Shown: positions 16,605-27,267, numbered from the stretch's first letter. The stretch: DNA of 53,376 bases from Shewanella sp. TC10 (GCF_009663145.1 NZ_VKHR01000039.1:1-53376), one strand, 5' to 3'. The notes: generated by a model from the letters alone, not told the origin. A program made the numbers and translations.

Positions 16605-19205
16605 TTATTTGGCTAGCCAAATTTCGTCACGATATGCACTAATAGTGTTGTCACTTGAAAAACGTCCGCTTGCGGCAGTATTTCGAATACTCATTTGAGT
16701 CCAATGCTGTTGATCAGCATATGCTTTAGACACTTGGTCTTGGGCAACTTTATAAGCTTCGAAATCTGCGGCGATCATCCATTGATCAAAAGGATCTTCG
16801 ATAGCATGAATAATGCTGTCGAATATTCCCGGTTCCACTAAATTGAAATGACCACTCTTAAGCATGCTTAACACTTGATTAAGCGCGGTCGATTGTTGAA
16901 TAAATTGTTGAGGGTTATAGTTTGTTTTAAGTTGGCTGACCTGGTCTGCATTAAGGCCAAACAGGAAAAAGTTTTCTTCCCCTACTTCTTCAAGCATCTC
17001 GATATTAGCGCCATCGAGTGTGCCAATTGTCATCGCCCCATTCATCATGAACTTCATGTTGCCAGTGCCAGATGCCTCTTTACCTGCCGTTGAAATCTGC
17101 TCCGACAAGTCGGTGCCTGGACAAATTTTTTCCATGGCACTGACGTTATAGTTTGGTAAAAATGCAAACCTTAGATATGGCGTCACTACCGGATCTGAAT
17201 TGACCATATGGGCAACATTATTAGCAAGCTTGATGATTTGTTTTGCCATTGCATAGCCAGGTGCTGCTTTACCGCCGATGAGCACACAGCGTGGTTGTAA
17301 CCCTTCGGTGTCACCGGCCACTATTCTTTGATATAAATGAATAACATGCAAAATGTTCAGTAACTGACGTTTGTATTCATGGATCCGTTTTACTTGCACA
17401 TCAAACATCATGTCAGGATCAAACGAGACATCACATTTCTCTTGTACCAGTTTGGCTAAATCGACTTTGTTGTCGTATTTAACTTGCTGCCACTGCTTCA
17501 TGAATGCTTTGTCGTCTGTAAAGGCATTAAGTGCAGTTAACTGGGTTAAATCAGTAACCCAAGTGTCACCTAATCGACGTGTGATTAAGTCCGTTAAACG
17601 GGGGTTACAATGTGCAAGCCAACGCCTTGGCGTTACGCCATTGGTTTTGTTATTAAACTTATGCGGCCATAGTTGATAAAAGTCTTTGAACAAGCCTTTT
17701 TTAAGCAGTTCGGTATGTAATCCGGCAACACCATTCACTGAAAAGCTCGCAACAATGGCAAGGTAAGCCATGCGTACATGCGGTTCAGGGCCTTCTTCAA
17801 TAATCGACATACCAGCTAATTTGTCGTTATCACCAGGCCATTGATGGGCAACTTCTTCTAAGTAGCGTGCGTTGATTTCGTAAATAATGTCTAAGATACG
17901 AGGCAACATATTTTTTAGCATGCGTACTGGCCAGCGTTCTAGTGCTTCAGGCAATAATGTATGGTTAGTGTAAGCAACGCTTGTTGAGGTGATGTCCCAT
18001 GCTTGCTCCCAACCTAATCCATAACTGTCCATTAGTAAGCGCATCATTTCAGGGACAGCGATACTTGGGTGAGTATCATTTAACTGCATGACATTCAGCT
18101 CACTAAACCGGCTAAAGTCTTGGCCAAATACATTAACGTAACGTTGTAATATATCTTGAAGGCTTGCTGAGGATAGAAAGTATTGTTGCCTTAAACGCAG
18201 CTCTTTGCCGTTTTCGCTAGCATCATTTGGATACAGCACCATGGTAATTTGTTCAGCTAAATTTTTACGGGCTACTGCTTCGGTATAATCACCATCATTA
18301 AACTCGGCTAAATCAAAATCATCGGTAGCTTCAGCTTTCCATAATCGTAAAGTATTAATGCGGCCATTTCTGAACCCTGGTACAGGCATGTCATGGGGAA
18401 CAGCTTGAACGTCTTGGGTATCAACCCATACATAATGGCGATGTCCAAGGGTGTCGACATAGGATTCGGTATGGCCGAAAAATGGCACTGTAATGGCGTG
18501 ATTTGCCATGCGCTCTTCCCAAGGGTTACCTTCTCTTAACCAACGATCAGGTTGTTCGACTTGATAGCCATCCACTAACTTTTGCTTAAACATGCCATAT
18601 TCATAGCGAATGCCGTAACCCACGACGGATAGATCAAGGCTTGCACAGCTATCTAAAAAACATGCTGCTAGTCGACCTAAACCGCCGTTCCCTAAACCTG
18701 CATCTAATTCGGCTTGTTGTAGTGTTTCGAGTTCAGCAGAGTACTCTGTTAATGCTTGATGGGTTTCTTGCTCTAAATCTAAGCTAAACAACGCATTACC
18801 CAATGTACGACCCATTAAAAACTCTAACGATAGGTAAGCCACTTGCTTTTGTTGGTATTCATTGTCTTTAATACGTGTTTCGCGCCATTGCGGTAAAAGC
18901 TGTGACTTAACCGTTGATGCCAATGCACTGTACATATCATTTTCAGCTAGCTCGTCTCGGCATAATGCTCCATGAAATTGTCGCTTAAAGGTTGCAGCCA
19001 ATGTGTCACAGGGATCGCAATCACTGGTGTTATTTTTTTGACTAGTCGATTTCTGGGAAGTCGCTTTTGCCTTTGAAACCCTTTTAGTCGTGCCTTTTAC
19101 TGCAGGTTTCGGTTTGACTTTGGTTGTAGGCTTTTTCTTTACTTCTTCAACGTTATCTTCAGCGGCTAGATCACTTGCAGCAGCTTTTCCTTTAGTAACT
19201 GGCAT
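16605..19205 (-). CDS. glgP: glycogen phosphorylase with lysine-rich N-terminal tail
   Basis: An 866-residue glucan phosphorylase (GT35) that releases glucose-1-phosphate from glycogen ends. The pyridoxal-phosphate lysine lies in EASGTGNMKFMMNGA near the C-terminus. AYLSLEFLMGRTL, NGGLGRLAACFLDS and GIRYEYGMFKQ are classic N-terminal motifs. The first 60 or so residues are unusual: a Lys/Ala/Thr/Pro-rich, presumably disordered tail (EEVKKKPTTKVKPKPAVKG) before the normal enzyme start. The upstream AGGAG is well placed for this ATG, so the tail is likely translated. The gene sits between glgX (130-base gap) and glgC (96-base gap). Confidence 0.95.
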   Translation of the reverse strand: MPVTKGKAAASDLAAEDNVEEVKKKPTTKVKPKPAVKGTTKRVSKAKATSQKSTSQKNNTSDCDPCDTLAATFKRQFHGALCRDELAENDMYSALASTVKSQLLPQWRETRIKDNEYQQKQVAYLSLEFLMGRTLGNALFSLDLEQETHQALTEYSAELETLQQAELDAGLGNGGLGRLAACFLDSCASLDLSVVGYGIRYEYGMFKQKLVDGYQVEQPDRWLREGNPWEERMANHAITVPFFGHTESYVDTLGHRHYVWVDTQDVQAVPHDMPVPGFRNGRINTLRLWKAEATDDFDLAEFNDGDYTEAVARKNLAEQITMVLYPNDASENGKELRLRQQYFLSSASLQDILQRYVNVFGQDFSRFSELNVMQLNDTHPSIAVPEMMRLLMDSYGLGWEQAWDITSTSVAYTNHTLLPEALERWPVRMLKNMLPRILDIIYEINARYLEEVAHQWPGDNDKLAGMSIIEEGPEPHVRMAYLAIVASFSVNGVAGLHTELLKKGLFKDFYQLWPHKFNNKTNGVTPRRWLAHCNPRLTDLITRRLGDTWVTDLTQLTALNAFTDDKAFMKQWQQVKYDNKVDLAKLVQEKCDVSFDPDMMFDVQVKRIHEYKRQLLNILHVIHLYQRIVAGDTEGLQPRCVLIGGKAAPGYAMAKQIIKLANNVAHMVNSDPVVTPYLRFAFLPNYNVSAMEKICPGTDLSEQISTAGKEASGTGNMKFMMNGAMTIGTLDGANIEMLEEVGEENFFLFGLNADQVSQLKTNYNPQQFIQQSTALNQVLSMLKSGHFNLVEPGIFDSIIHAIEDPFDQWMIAADFEAYKVAQDQVSKAYADQQHWTQMSIRNTAASGRFSSDNTISAYRDEIWLAK

Positions 19206-19335
19206 CGATACACTCCTTTATTAAACCTGTTTAATTTCAATTCAAAAATTGGTTATAAATTTGGAATAACAATATTTATTGGTGTTATTAGTCTTGTTAC
19301 CTTTCTATGTTTGATCTTTTGGTTACTCAACATGC

Positions 19336-21540
19336 TTAATGACATGCATGAAACAGCATTAAGCTTCTGCCAAGTAGCGTTAGCTGATGACTACAGGCGA
19401 AACTTGGCTGCTTATTATCGTCAGTAGCTGCGTCATCTAGAGCAGTAATGGCAACCTTAACTTTGCTTTGTTCAAGTAACTCTTCAATGTCGGCATTGTT
19501 AAGCTGCTGGGTATTAATCAGCGGTTGCCATTGGTTAAAGCCGTCAATCACAGGCAACACAAACTGATGAGATTTTTCATCAGCATTGAGTAAAAGAAGT
19601 AACGCTTTAGGATGTTGATGTGGTGGTTGGGTTTTACTGGTTAACACAACGGCAAGCGTACGAGCTTCAAATTCGCTCCACTGACGTTTAGCCATTGGCT
19701 CGCCATGACGGCTATACCAGATAAAACCATTATCGTACTGCGCTTCAGGCTGATGAATAAATTCACGATGACATAAAATCGGAAAACGCTTTCGTACCTT
19801 AATCAGTTCAGCAGTAAATTCCACCAGCGACCAATCGATGTTCTGCCAATCTATCCAGCAAATACGGTTGTCTTGGCAATAAGCATTATTGTTACCTTGC
19901 TGACTATGGCCCATTTCATCGCCACTCAATAACATCGGCACGCCTTGAGATAGCATCAAAGTGGTTAATAGGTTTCGTTGTTGGCGTGAGCGAATATTGA
20001 GAATGTCAGGGTTATCTGTTTCCCCTTCTACGCCATAGTTATGACTTAAGTTTTCATGATGGCCATCGCGATTATCTTCGCCATTGGCTAAATTATGGCG
20101 ATGCTGATAACTGACTAAATCATTTAAGGTAAAGCCGTCGTGGCTGGTAATAAAGTTAATACTGGCAGATGGATTACGGCCGTGATGTTCAAAAAAATCA
20201 CTAGAGCCATGAAAGCGCCTCGCAAACTCAGGCAACATGCCATTATCGCCACGCCAAAAACGGCGCATAGTGTCACGATAGCGATCATTCCACTCACTAA
20301 ATGCTATTGGGTAATTACCTAATTGATAACCGCCGGGGCCAATATCCCAAGGCTCGGCGATTAACTTAACCTGACACAGAACAGGATCTTGAGATAAGGC
20401 ATCAAAGAAACCGCATCCAGGGTCAAAGCCATAGGTTTCTCGTCCAAGGCAACTGGCTAAATCAAATCGAAACCCGTCTACTCCCATGACTTCTACCCAA
20501 TAACGGAGTGAATCCATTATCAATTGGAGTACTTGTGGGTGATTAGAATTAAATGTATTGCCGCAACCTGTATCATTAATATACAAACGCTGATCATTTG
20601 AGACTAAGCGGTAATAGCTGGCGTTATCAATTCCGCGAAAGCTTAATGTAGGCCCGAGTCGATTGCCTTCTGCCGTATGGTTATAAACAACATCGAGAAT
20701 GACTTCGATATTGGCTTCATGGAATGTGTCCACCATTTCCCTAAATTCAGCGACTGTGTCACCACTTAAATAACTAGGGTTAGGCGCAAAGAAACCAATA
20801 CTGTTATAACCCCAGTAGTTACTCAGTTGCTTTTCGAGTAAAAATGGCTCATTAAAAAAACTATGTATCGGCAATAGCTCAATACAATTCACACCAAGTT
20901 GTGAAAGGTACTGAATCGCGCTTTTAGACGCTAACCCAGCAAAGGTGCCTTTAACATCATCATCCACTTCGTGGTTTAACACACTGAAGCCTTTTACATG
21001 TGCTTCGTAAATAATGGTTTTTTCTAACGGAATATTTGGACGATTAATAGGCTTTTGTTTTAAAGCGCTATCGTCTATTACCACACATTTGGGCATAAAC
21101 GGCGCATTATCAATTTTACAAAAAGATAGATCTGATTCGTTACTGTCTAATACATAACCATAATTAGCATCGTTTGGTTCTAGTCCACCCAGTAGTTGCT
21201 TAGCATATGGGTCGAGTAATAACTTATGGTGATTAAATCGATGACCTAATAACGGCTCAAATGGACCATAAACTCGATAGCCGTATAAGGTTCCAGCTGT
21301 TATCCCTTCAATGAATCCATGCCAGATCTGTCTGGTTTTTTGAGTCAAACAAATCTGCTGCTCATTTAAGCCGAACTCATCAAAAATGCATAACACCACT
21401 TTAGTGGCGTTAGCAGAAAACAAGGCGAAATTTACCCCATTAGTGGCAACAGTCGCACCTAGCGGATAAGGCTTACCAGCTGATAAGTTTCTATTTTCTA
21501 GAGTAATTTCAGGATCTGCTTGAGCATGAACAGTAGACAT
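19336..21540 (-). CDS. glgX: glycogen debranching enzyme
   Basis: A 734-residue GH13 isoamylase-type enzyme that hydrolyses alpha-1,6 branches of phosphorylase-limited glycogen. An N-terminal CBM48 region (KPYPLGATVATNGVNFALFSANATKV) precedes the barrel. The nucleophile is in GFRFDLASCLGR, the acid in LIAEPWDIGPGGYQLG and the transition-state Asp in FITSHDGFTLNDLV. The ATG at 21540 lies 2 bases after the glgB stop. Its GAGGA ribosome binding site is inside the end of glgB, so the two are translationally coupled. It acts with GlgP in glycogen breakdown. Confidence 0.94.
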   Translation of the reverse strand: MSTVHAQADPEITLENRNLSAGKPYPLGATVATNGVNFALFSANATKVVLCIFDEFGLNEQQICLTQKTRQIWHGFIEGITAGTLYGYRVYGPFEPLLGHRFNHHKLLLDPYAKQLLGGLEPNDANYGYVLDSNESDLSFCKIDNAPFMPKCVVIDDSALKQKPINRPNIPLEKTIIYEAHVKGFSVLNHEVDDDVKGTFAGLASKSAIQYLSQLGVNCIELLPIHSFFNEPFLLEKQLSNYWGYNSIGFFAPNPSYLSGDTVAEFREMVDTFHEANIEVILDVVYNHTAEGNRLGPTLSFRGIDNASYYRLVSNDQRLYINDTGCGNTFNSNHPQVLQLIMDSLRYWVEVMGVDGFRFDLASCLGRETYGFDPGCGFFDALSQDPVLCQVKLIAEPWDIGPGGYQLGNYPIAFSEWNDRYRDTMRRFWRGDNGMLPEFARRFHGSSDFFEHHGRNPSASINFITSHDGFTLNDLVSYQHRHNLANGEDNRDGHHENLSHNYGVEGETDNPDILNIRSRQQRNLLTTLMLSQGVPMLLSGDEMGHSQQGNNNAYCQDNRICWIDWQNIDWSLVEFTAELIKVRKRFPILCHREFIHQPEAQYDNGFIWYSRHGEPMAKRQWSEFEARTLAVVLTSKTQPPHQHPKALLLLLNADEKSHQFVLPVIDGFNQWQPLINTQQLNNADIEELLEQSKVKVAITALDDAATDDNKQPSFACSHQLTLLGRSLMLFHACH

Positions 21541-21542
21541 AA

Positions 21543-23771
21543 TCAGTCCTCTTCAAACTCAATGTCTTCGTTAACGGCTAACACAACGCAGCCAAGAGGC
21601 GGCACTGTAATTAACCCGCTGCCTTTCATTCCTTGCCATGGTTCATCTTGGTAGTGAACAATGCTATTAACGACATCGCTGCCGCCATAACACTGTGTGT
21701 CACTATTAAGCACTTCGATATATTCATTGGCACTAGGCAGGCCGACACGAAAATCTTGATGCACTTGTGGTGTCATATTAACGATAAAAATTAAATGATC
21801 TGATGACGTCTTTGCATAACGCACAAAGCTAAAGATACTATCTTGATTGTTATCGCAATCTAACCACTGAAAGCCTGACGTTTGATGATCTAATTCATAC
21901 ATACACGGATGCTGAAGGTAGAGATTATTTAAATCTCGAACCCAATCCTGCATACCTTGATGGGGAGCATATTGCAGTAAGTGCCAATCAAGGCTTTGGT
22001 TATGATTCCACTCATCGCGCTGAGCAAACTCAGAGCCCATGAAAATAAGTTTTTTACCCGGTTGCCCCCACATTAAGCCGAAATATGCCCTTAACGTGGC
22101 GAATTTTTGCCAGTCATCACCAGGAATTTTATGGAGTAACGAACCTTTACCATGAACCACTTCATCGTGGCTTACTGAAAGGATGAACTGTTCTGTATAG
22201 GCATATACCAAAGCAAAAGTCAGTTCGTGATGATGATGACTGCGATAGATAGGATCGCGTTTTAAATAACTTAAGCTGTCGTTCATCCAGCCCATGTTCC
22301 ATTTAAAACCAAAACCTAAACCACCTTGGTCGGTGGCATTTGTCACACCAGGCCATGCGGTTGACTCTTCGGCAATCATAGTTGCCCCAGGGAAAGCAGC
22401 ATAAATACGTTCATTGAGTAGCTTTAAAAACTCAATCGCTTGGATGTTTTCACGCCCACCATATTCATTAGGTAACCATTGACCAGACTCTCGGCTATAG
22501 TCGAGATAAAGCATTGATGAAACGGCATCAAGGCGTAATCCATCAAAATGAAATTCTTCTAACCAATAACACGCATTACTGAGTAAAAAGCTTTGCACTT
22601 CACCGCGGCCATAATTAAAGATTAACGTATCCCAATCAGGGTGTTCTCCTTGGCGTGGATCTTCATGTTCATACAAGCAACTACCATCAAACTTTGATAA
22701 ACCATGGGGATCTTTCGGGAAATGCGCCGGTACCCAATCGAGTAATACACCAATATTTCGTTGATGGCAGGCATCAATAAATGCCTTTAAGCCTATTGGA
22801 TCGCCAAAGCGGTAAGTCGATGCGTATAAGCCAACAGGTTGATATCCCCATGAGCCGTCAAAGGGGTATTCGCTTATTGGCATTAATTGCAAATGAGTAA
22901 AACCCATTTCTTCCACATATGGGATGAGTTCATCGATGAGATCTTGATAATTTAAATACTCATCACCCCACTCGCCTTTTCGCTTCCAAGAAGCAAGTTG
23001 CACTTCATAAGTCGACATAGGTGATTCATGAAGTAATTTCTCAGCTCGATTTTTAAGCCAAATGCTGTCATTCCACTCATAATCACTTTTAGCTGGAATA
23101 ACAGAAGAATTACCCGGCGCAGATTGCATTTGAACTGCGTATGGGTCGGCTTTTTCGATATGCTCGCCGTATTGATTGATAACTTGGAATTTATAGAATT
23201 GACCTGCATTAGCACTGGGTAAGAATATTTCCCACAAGCCGTTTGACGGATGAAATCGCATCACATGCTGTCTTGCATCCCAGTGGTTAAAGTCACCGAC
23301 GAGAGACACCCGTTGTGCATTAGGAGCCCATACACAAAAGTGCACACCATCGACCCCTTGAGATTCCTTCCAATTAGCACCAAGAAATTGATAAGCGCTC
23401 TGCTGTTTACCTTCTGCAAATAAATACACATCATTATCATCAATTAAACTGCCAAATTGATATGGGTCGATGATGGTTTCAACACTCATTGGATAAGTCA
23501 CTTTTAAGCTATATAAGAATGGCTTAACTCTTCTACCCATGACTCCTGCAAATAGTCCTTGATCATCAACTTCTGATAAATCAGCAACTTTTTTTCCATC
23601 TTTTAAACTTAACACTTCAACTGCAAGCGCACCTTTAATGAAACAACGCACAAGTAATGACCGTGAATTTTCCACTTGATGCATGCCTAATAACGAGAAC
23701 ACATCAGTGTAATCACCATTTAAAATGGCAATATCAGTTCCATGGTTAAAATATGGGGCATTAGTCGTCAT
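21543..23771 (-). CDS. glgB: 1,4-alpha-glucan branching enzyme
   Basis: A 742-residue GH13 branching enzyme that introduces alpha-1,6 branches. It carries an N-terminal extension and a CBM48 module ([23 protein letters not shown]), then the barrel. Catalytic motifs are [12 protein letters not shown] (nucleophile Asp), [11 protein letters not shown] (Glu) and [15 protein letters not shown] (His-Asp). Length agrees with full-length enterobacterial GlgB of about 730 residues. GGAG is 9 bases before the ATG. The gap of 191 bases to malQ contains tandem repeats. glgX follows almost immediately. Confidence 0.95.
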   Translation of the reverse strand: MTTNAPYFNHGTDIAILNGDYTDVFSLLGMHQVENSRSLLVRCFIKGALAVEVLSLKDGKKVADLSEVDDQGLFAGVMGRRVKPFLYSLKVTYPMSVETIIDPYQFGSLIDDNDVYLFAEGKQQSAYQFLGANWKESQGVDGVHFCVWAPNAQRVSLVGDFNHWDARQHVMRFHPSNGLWEIFLPSANAGQFYKFQVINQYGEHIEKADPYAVQMQSAPGNSSVIPAKSDYEWNDSIWLKNRAEKLLHESPMSTYEVQLASWKRKGEWGDEYLNYQDLIDELIPYVEEMGFTHLQLMPISEYPFDGSWGYQPVGLYASTYRFGDPIGLKAFIDACHQRNIGVLLDWVPAHFPKDPHGLSKFDGSCLYEHEDPRQGEHPDWDTLIFNYGRGEVQSFLLSNACYWLEEFHFDGLRLDAVSSMLYLDYSRESGQWLPNEYGGRENIQAIEFLKLLNERIYAAFPGATMIAEESTAWPGVTNATDQGGLGFGFKWNMGWMNDSLSYLKRDPIYRSHHHHELTFALVYAYTEQFILSVSHDEVVHGKGSLLHKIPGDDWQKFATLRAYFGLMWGQPGKKLIFMGSEFAQRDEWNHNQSLDWHLLQYAPHQGMQDWVRDLNNLYLQHPCMYELDHQTSGFQWLDCDNNQDSIFSFVRYAKTSSDHLIFIVNMTPQVHQDFRVGLPSANEYIEVLNSDTQCYGGSDVVNSIVHYQDEPWQGMKGSGLITVPPLGCVVLAVNEDIEFEED

Positions 23772-23908
23772 TAGTTATTGCTCCGTTTTAAATTAAATTT
23801 GGTTTCGTTTCGTTTCGTGAATCGTGCTTTATGTTTAGTTCACCAATTCACTGACTGAAAATGATTGTCTCGTTAGAGTGAACACCTAGTTAGAACACTT
23901 ATTGTTTG

Positions 23909-23972
23909 AGCTATTTGTTTCCCGCTCTATTTATTTGCAACTCTATTTATTTAGAACACTATTTATTTACAA
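23909..23972. repeat. 16-bp tandem repeat between malQ and glgB
   Basis: Three consecutive 16-base units read CTCTATTTATTTGCAA (23925-23940), CTCTATTTATTTAGAA (23941-23956) and CACTATTTATTTACAA (23957-23972). A degenerate fourth unit precedes them at 23909-23924. The last unit overlaps the malQ stop codon. A separate triple GTTTC repeat is at about 23802-23816, close to the glgB start. Confidence 0.85.
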
Positions 23973-26269
23973 CTTTGGGCAAGTTTGCGTATTTGTTTGC
24001 TGAATTCCGTTTTATCTCCATGGCGAACCTTATTGACTGTTTGCAGCTTTTGCTTAACGTCATCACTTTTGAATATCTGTTCAAGCGTGAGAGATAACCT
24101 TCGTCGCCAATTTGGATACTCTTTCCAAGTGCCAGGAATATTGATTGGATTTTTTTCATGTATTAGATCATCAATTTGCACGCTATACAGTGTCGATTGA
24201 CCTGAAGCAGTTAATGACAGCCACGCTGTAAATAGTTGCTTCATGCTTATCTTTTCAATCGAGGTTTGTGGCATCAACAACTGTTTATCTTCAAGCAATT
24301 GCACGAGCTGTTGCTTTTCATTGTGGCGGTCATTAAGACTGTGATTAAGCTGATCATTATCAATCAGCTCAAGTTGATGTCTGAGATTGATATCATCACT
24401 ATTCCACCAAGCAGTCATGGTGGGAACATCATGATTAGCTAACATCATTAAACTATGGGGCTTGTAATACTCTGGAGAAGTAAAGCCCTGATAATGTTTG
24501 GCAAAATAGAATAGTTCATTCGAGAAAATTCTAGCTTTAGATAAATTTTGAACTATCTCTGGCGGCACAATTCCTAAATCTTCACCAATGAGTAAACATT
24601 GAGCCCGTTGACTTTCAAGACACAGAATCGCCAGCAAGGTATCTAGGGGATAATAAACATAGGCGCCCTTTCCATTTACTGGATCAGATGGCCACCACCA
24701 CAGACGAAGCAACCCCATCACATGATCAATTCGTAATCCACCACAGCTCTGCATATTGCTGCGAATTAAATCAATAAAATGTTGATAGCTATTTTGCTGA
24801 AGATTAATCGGGTCAAGAGGTGTTAAGCCCCAGTTTTGCCCTTGTGGTGCAAAGGGGTCCGGCGGCGCACCGATATTGGCTTGTTGGCAAAAATAATGGG
24901 TATTTTGCTGTACTTCAGAACCCGTAGGCGAAGCACCGACTGCCATGTCTCTTACTAATCCAATTAGCATCCCTACTGACTTAGCTTTTAATTGACATAA
25001 AGTTAACTGCTCAAAAGCGATAAACTGTAAATAGCACAAGAAGTTTTCAACATTAAACTCTGTTGTACTTTCACTCTCACTCAATTCATTGTGCAGTGAA
25101 ACCTGATGTTTTACATACTGTGTCAGGGCTTCACCCTGTTGCTGTTTGAAGTGATTAAATTGTTTATAGCGTTTTGTGCGTGTTGATTTATTTTTAGTCA
25201 CAAAAGCGTCAAACAATAAACGAAAAATGGCATACTTTATTTCAAATACTTGTTGATAATTAAGCAGTTCACCTTGTGATAATTGCTGTTTTTTGTGCTG
25301 AAATTCATCATTACCGACTTGCTCTTCAATCATGTTGAATTCATCAACAGATTCAATGTGAATATAAAGCGGATTTAATAGTCGTCGGTCATCTGGACTA
25401 TATGGACTGACATTATCTGGCAGGTTTAAAACGTGTAATGGGTTAAGCAGAATAAAGTCTGCACCTTGCTCTGCCGCATAGCCAATTAAGTGTTGTAAAT
25501 CATTAAAATCACCAATGCCCCATTGGCTTTCACTCTTAAGGCTGTAAAGCTGGGTACTGATACCCCATGGTTTAATTGATATATCAGCATCACTTGGTTC
25601 GACATGATTGGTTGTTATGTTGGAGCTATCATATGAAGTGCAAGGTGGCGTGTGATGTGAAGCACCATGAAAATTTCCACAGTAGGCACTGCGCGGCGAA
25701 AGCATCAAAGTACCATTATAAATGGATTCAAAGTGATCAGCTTCAAATCCGTTTGAACCAATGCTTTCAGAACAAAAATTATCTGATCCAAGCTTCAAGC
25801 TAATTTGATGATAACCTAGGCCTACAGGTATATTTGACTCATTATTGAGTGAATATTGATACTTCAAATAAGTCACTGAATCAACAGTATAATCACCAAC
25901 AATCTTTAACTGACTACTGTGAATTTGAAATCGATAAGTTTCGTTTTGTTCACTGATAATTTCAAAACAAAGTTGACCTAAAAAGTATTCAGGCAAAAAG
26001 ACTTCGACGACTGGCGCGTCTACATAGCTCCATTGGAATTGATGTAAAGGCTTAAGCCATGGTTTTGCATCTAAATCATAGATACGTTGGCTAATATAAG
26101 CATCGGATAATAGTGGTTCATCAACATCTTCAGAGATGCCAGAATAATCTAAGCACATCGACTTTAGAATTCCATTTCTATCGTCAGAACTGATTTGGAT
26201 ATTGTTGCCAAAGCAATCAATAAATTCAGCTCCTACGCCTTGCAAATATAGTAACTTCTCCAGTCCCAT
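23963..26269 (-). CDS. malQ: 4-alpha-glucanotransferase (amylomaltase)
   Basis: A 768-residue GH77 enzyme that transfers 4-alpha-glucan segments between maltooligosaccharides. It could recycle the short dextrins left by GlgX and GlgP. An N-terminal beta-rich region of about 220 residues precedes the barrel. Catalytic motifs are LRIDHVMGLLRLWWWP (nucleophile Asp), LIGEDLGIVPPEI (acid Glu) and NHDVPTMTAWW. GAGGAAG six bases before the ATG supports the start at 26269. It is the first gene of the six-gene glycogen cluster, and its 3' end lies in a tandem repeat. Confidence 0.93.
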   Translation of the reverse strand: MGLEKLLYLQGVGAEFIDCFGNNIQISSDDRNGILKSMCLDYSGISEDVDEPLLSDAYISQRIYDLDAKPWLKPLHQFQWSYVDAPVVEVFLPEYFLGQLCFEIISEQNETYRFQIHSSQLKIVGDYTVDSVTYLKYQYSLNNESNIPVGLGYHQISLKLGSDNFCSESIGSNGFEADHFESIYNGTLMLSPRSAYCGNFHGASHHTPPCTSYDSSNITTNHVEPSDADISIKPWGISTQLYSLKSESQWGIGDFNDLQHLIGYAAEQGADFILLNPLHVLNLPDNVSPYSPDDRRLLNPLYIHIESVDEFNMIEEQVGNDEFQHKKQQLSQGELLNYQQVFEIKYAIFRLLFDAFVTKNKSTRTKRYKQFNHFKQQQGEALTQYVKHQVSLHNELSESESTTEFNVENFLCYLQFIAFEQLTLCQLKAKSVGMLIGLVRDMAVGASPTGSEVQQNTHYFCQQANIGAPPDPFAPQGQNWGLTPLDPINLQQNSYQHFIDLIRSNMQSCGGLRIDHVMGLLRLWWWPSDPVNGKGAYVYYPLDTLLAILCLESQRAQCLLIGEDLGIVPPEIVQNLSKARIFSNELFYFAKHYQGFTSPEYYKPHSLMMLANHDVPTMTAWWNSDDINLRHQLELIDNDQLNHSLNDRHNEKQQLVQLLEDKQLLMPQTSIEKISMKQLFTAWLSLTASGQSTLYSVQIDDLIHEKNPINIPGTWKEYPNWRRRLSLTLEQIFKSDDVKQKLQTVNKVRHGDKTEFSKQIRKLAQSCK

Positions 26270-26675
26270 ATTTGTCTTCCTCGCGAATAACTTAACTGGT
26301 TAATAACTCAGCACTAACCATGCCAGCGGAACATCACAGTTTAACTACACTGATATTTCATTCAGGTGACAAAATAAATTATTAATTTTCAACAACTTGA
26401 GAGAGGCTTTTTTTAGCGAGTACTTTTTAACCGTTTGAATTTAATTCTAAACAACTGTTTGCAAACCATATTTTGGTGCAAATCACGCACAAGAACAGAG
26501 CAATAAATAAGCAGGTGCCTCGAGGGATAAATAATAATGAAGTTAGAAATGAAGGCCTTAAATCGACAATTCCTTAATCGAATATGGTAATTTAGCTTTT
26601 ACTCAAGATAATTTAACGGATAAAGAAAACTAATAGTCAGCTTAATAATAACAAGTAAATCGAATAGGAAGGTTA
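26270..26675. promoter_or_regulatory. divergent promoter region malQ / Nudix gene
   Basis: About 406 bases without genes, expected to drive the glycogen cluster leftward and the Nudix gene rightward. At about 26458-26482 is a near-palindrome TTTGCAAACCA then TTTTGGTGCAAA, reminiscent of NtrC sites (TGCACCA/TGGTGCA) but with an extra base in the left half. No sigma-54 element was found nearby. A 17-codon ORF at 26537 is probably chance. Confidence 0.4.
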
Positions 26676-27257
26676 ATGAACGCCAACCAATTTAATGTAT
26701 ATTTTTCTCTTCAAAATTTAGAAGGTGAAATTACATCAGCACCAATTAATACTGCATTACGTAAAGCTGCAGTACTGGTGCCGCTAATGGAAGTTGATGG
26801 ACAATTACAAATCTTACTCACTCGAAGAGCTTTACATTTACGCGCTCACCCTGGGCAGTACAGTTTTCCTGGCGGTAAAGTTGATGATGAAGATAAAGAC
26901 ATGGTTGCGACAGCATTAAGGGAAGCTAAAGAAGAAATAGGTTTGGCACCTGAAAATGTTACCGTTGTGGGTAATTTTCCGCCTCATGCAACTTTTACAG
27001 GATTTGAAATCACCCCAATTATTGGATTAATTAAAAATCCCTTCGAGATAACCCTAGACCCAGGAGAAGTTGCAGAAACGTTTTGGGTTCCATTGCAATA
27101 CTTTATCAACGCTAAGAATCGATACACTTTTAACTTTACCCGAAACGGCAGTAGCTTTGATGTGCATTATATGCCTTACAAAGGAAAATTTATTTGGGGA
27201 GTGACTGCTGCAATTATCGACCTCTTGTGCCGCCATATTGATTTAACACAAAAATAA
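26676..27257 (+). CDS. nudL: CoA pyrophosphatase, Nudix family
   Basis: A 193-residue Nudix hydrolase. The Nudix box is complete (GGKVDDEDKDMVATALREAKEEIG), with the catalytic REAKEE glutamates. The UPF0035-type upstream motif LLTRRALHLRAHPGQYSFPGG is the signature of CoA-cleaving members such as E. coli NudL (YeaB). It would split CoA to 3',5'-ADP and phosphopantetheine. AGGAAGG close to the ATG supports the start. The next gene is convergent, only 10 bases away. In enterobacteria this gene directly follows pabB; here the glycogen cluster lies between. Confidence 0.9.
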   Translation: MNANQFNVYFSLQNLEGEITSAPINTALRKAAVLVPLMEVDGQLQILLTRRALHLRAHPGQYSFPGGKVDDEDKDMVATALREAKEEIGLAPENVTVVGNFPPHATFTGFEITPIIGLIKNPFEITLDPGEVAETFWVPLQYFINAKNRYTFNFTRNGSSFDVHYMPYKGKFIWGVTAAIIDLLCRHIDLTQK

Positions 27258-27267
27258 TTATCACGAT

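Noticed and set aside
23909..23972. CRISPR array
   Set aside because: The 16-base units are directly adjacent, with no spacers, and there are no cas genes in the window.
26537..26590. 17-codon ORF upstream of the CoA pyrophosphatase gene as a leader peptide
   Set aside because: No attenuator structure, no regulatory codon run and a poor ribosome binding site.
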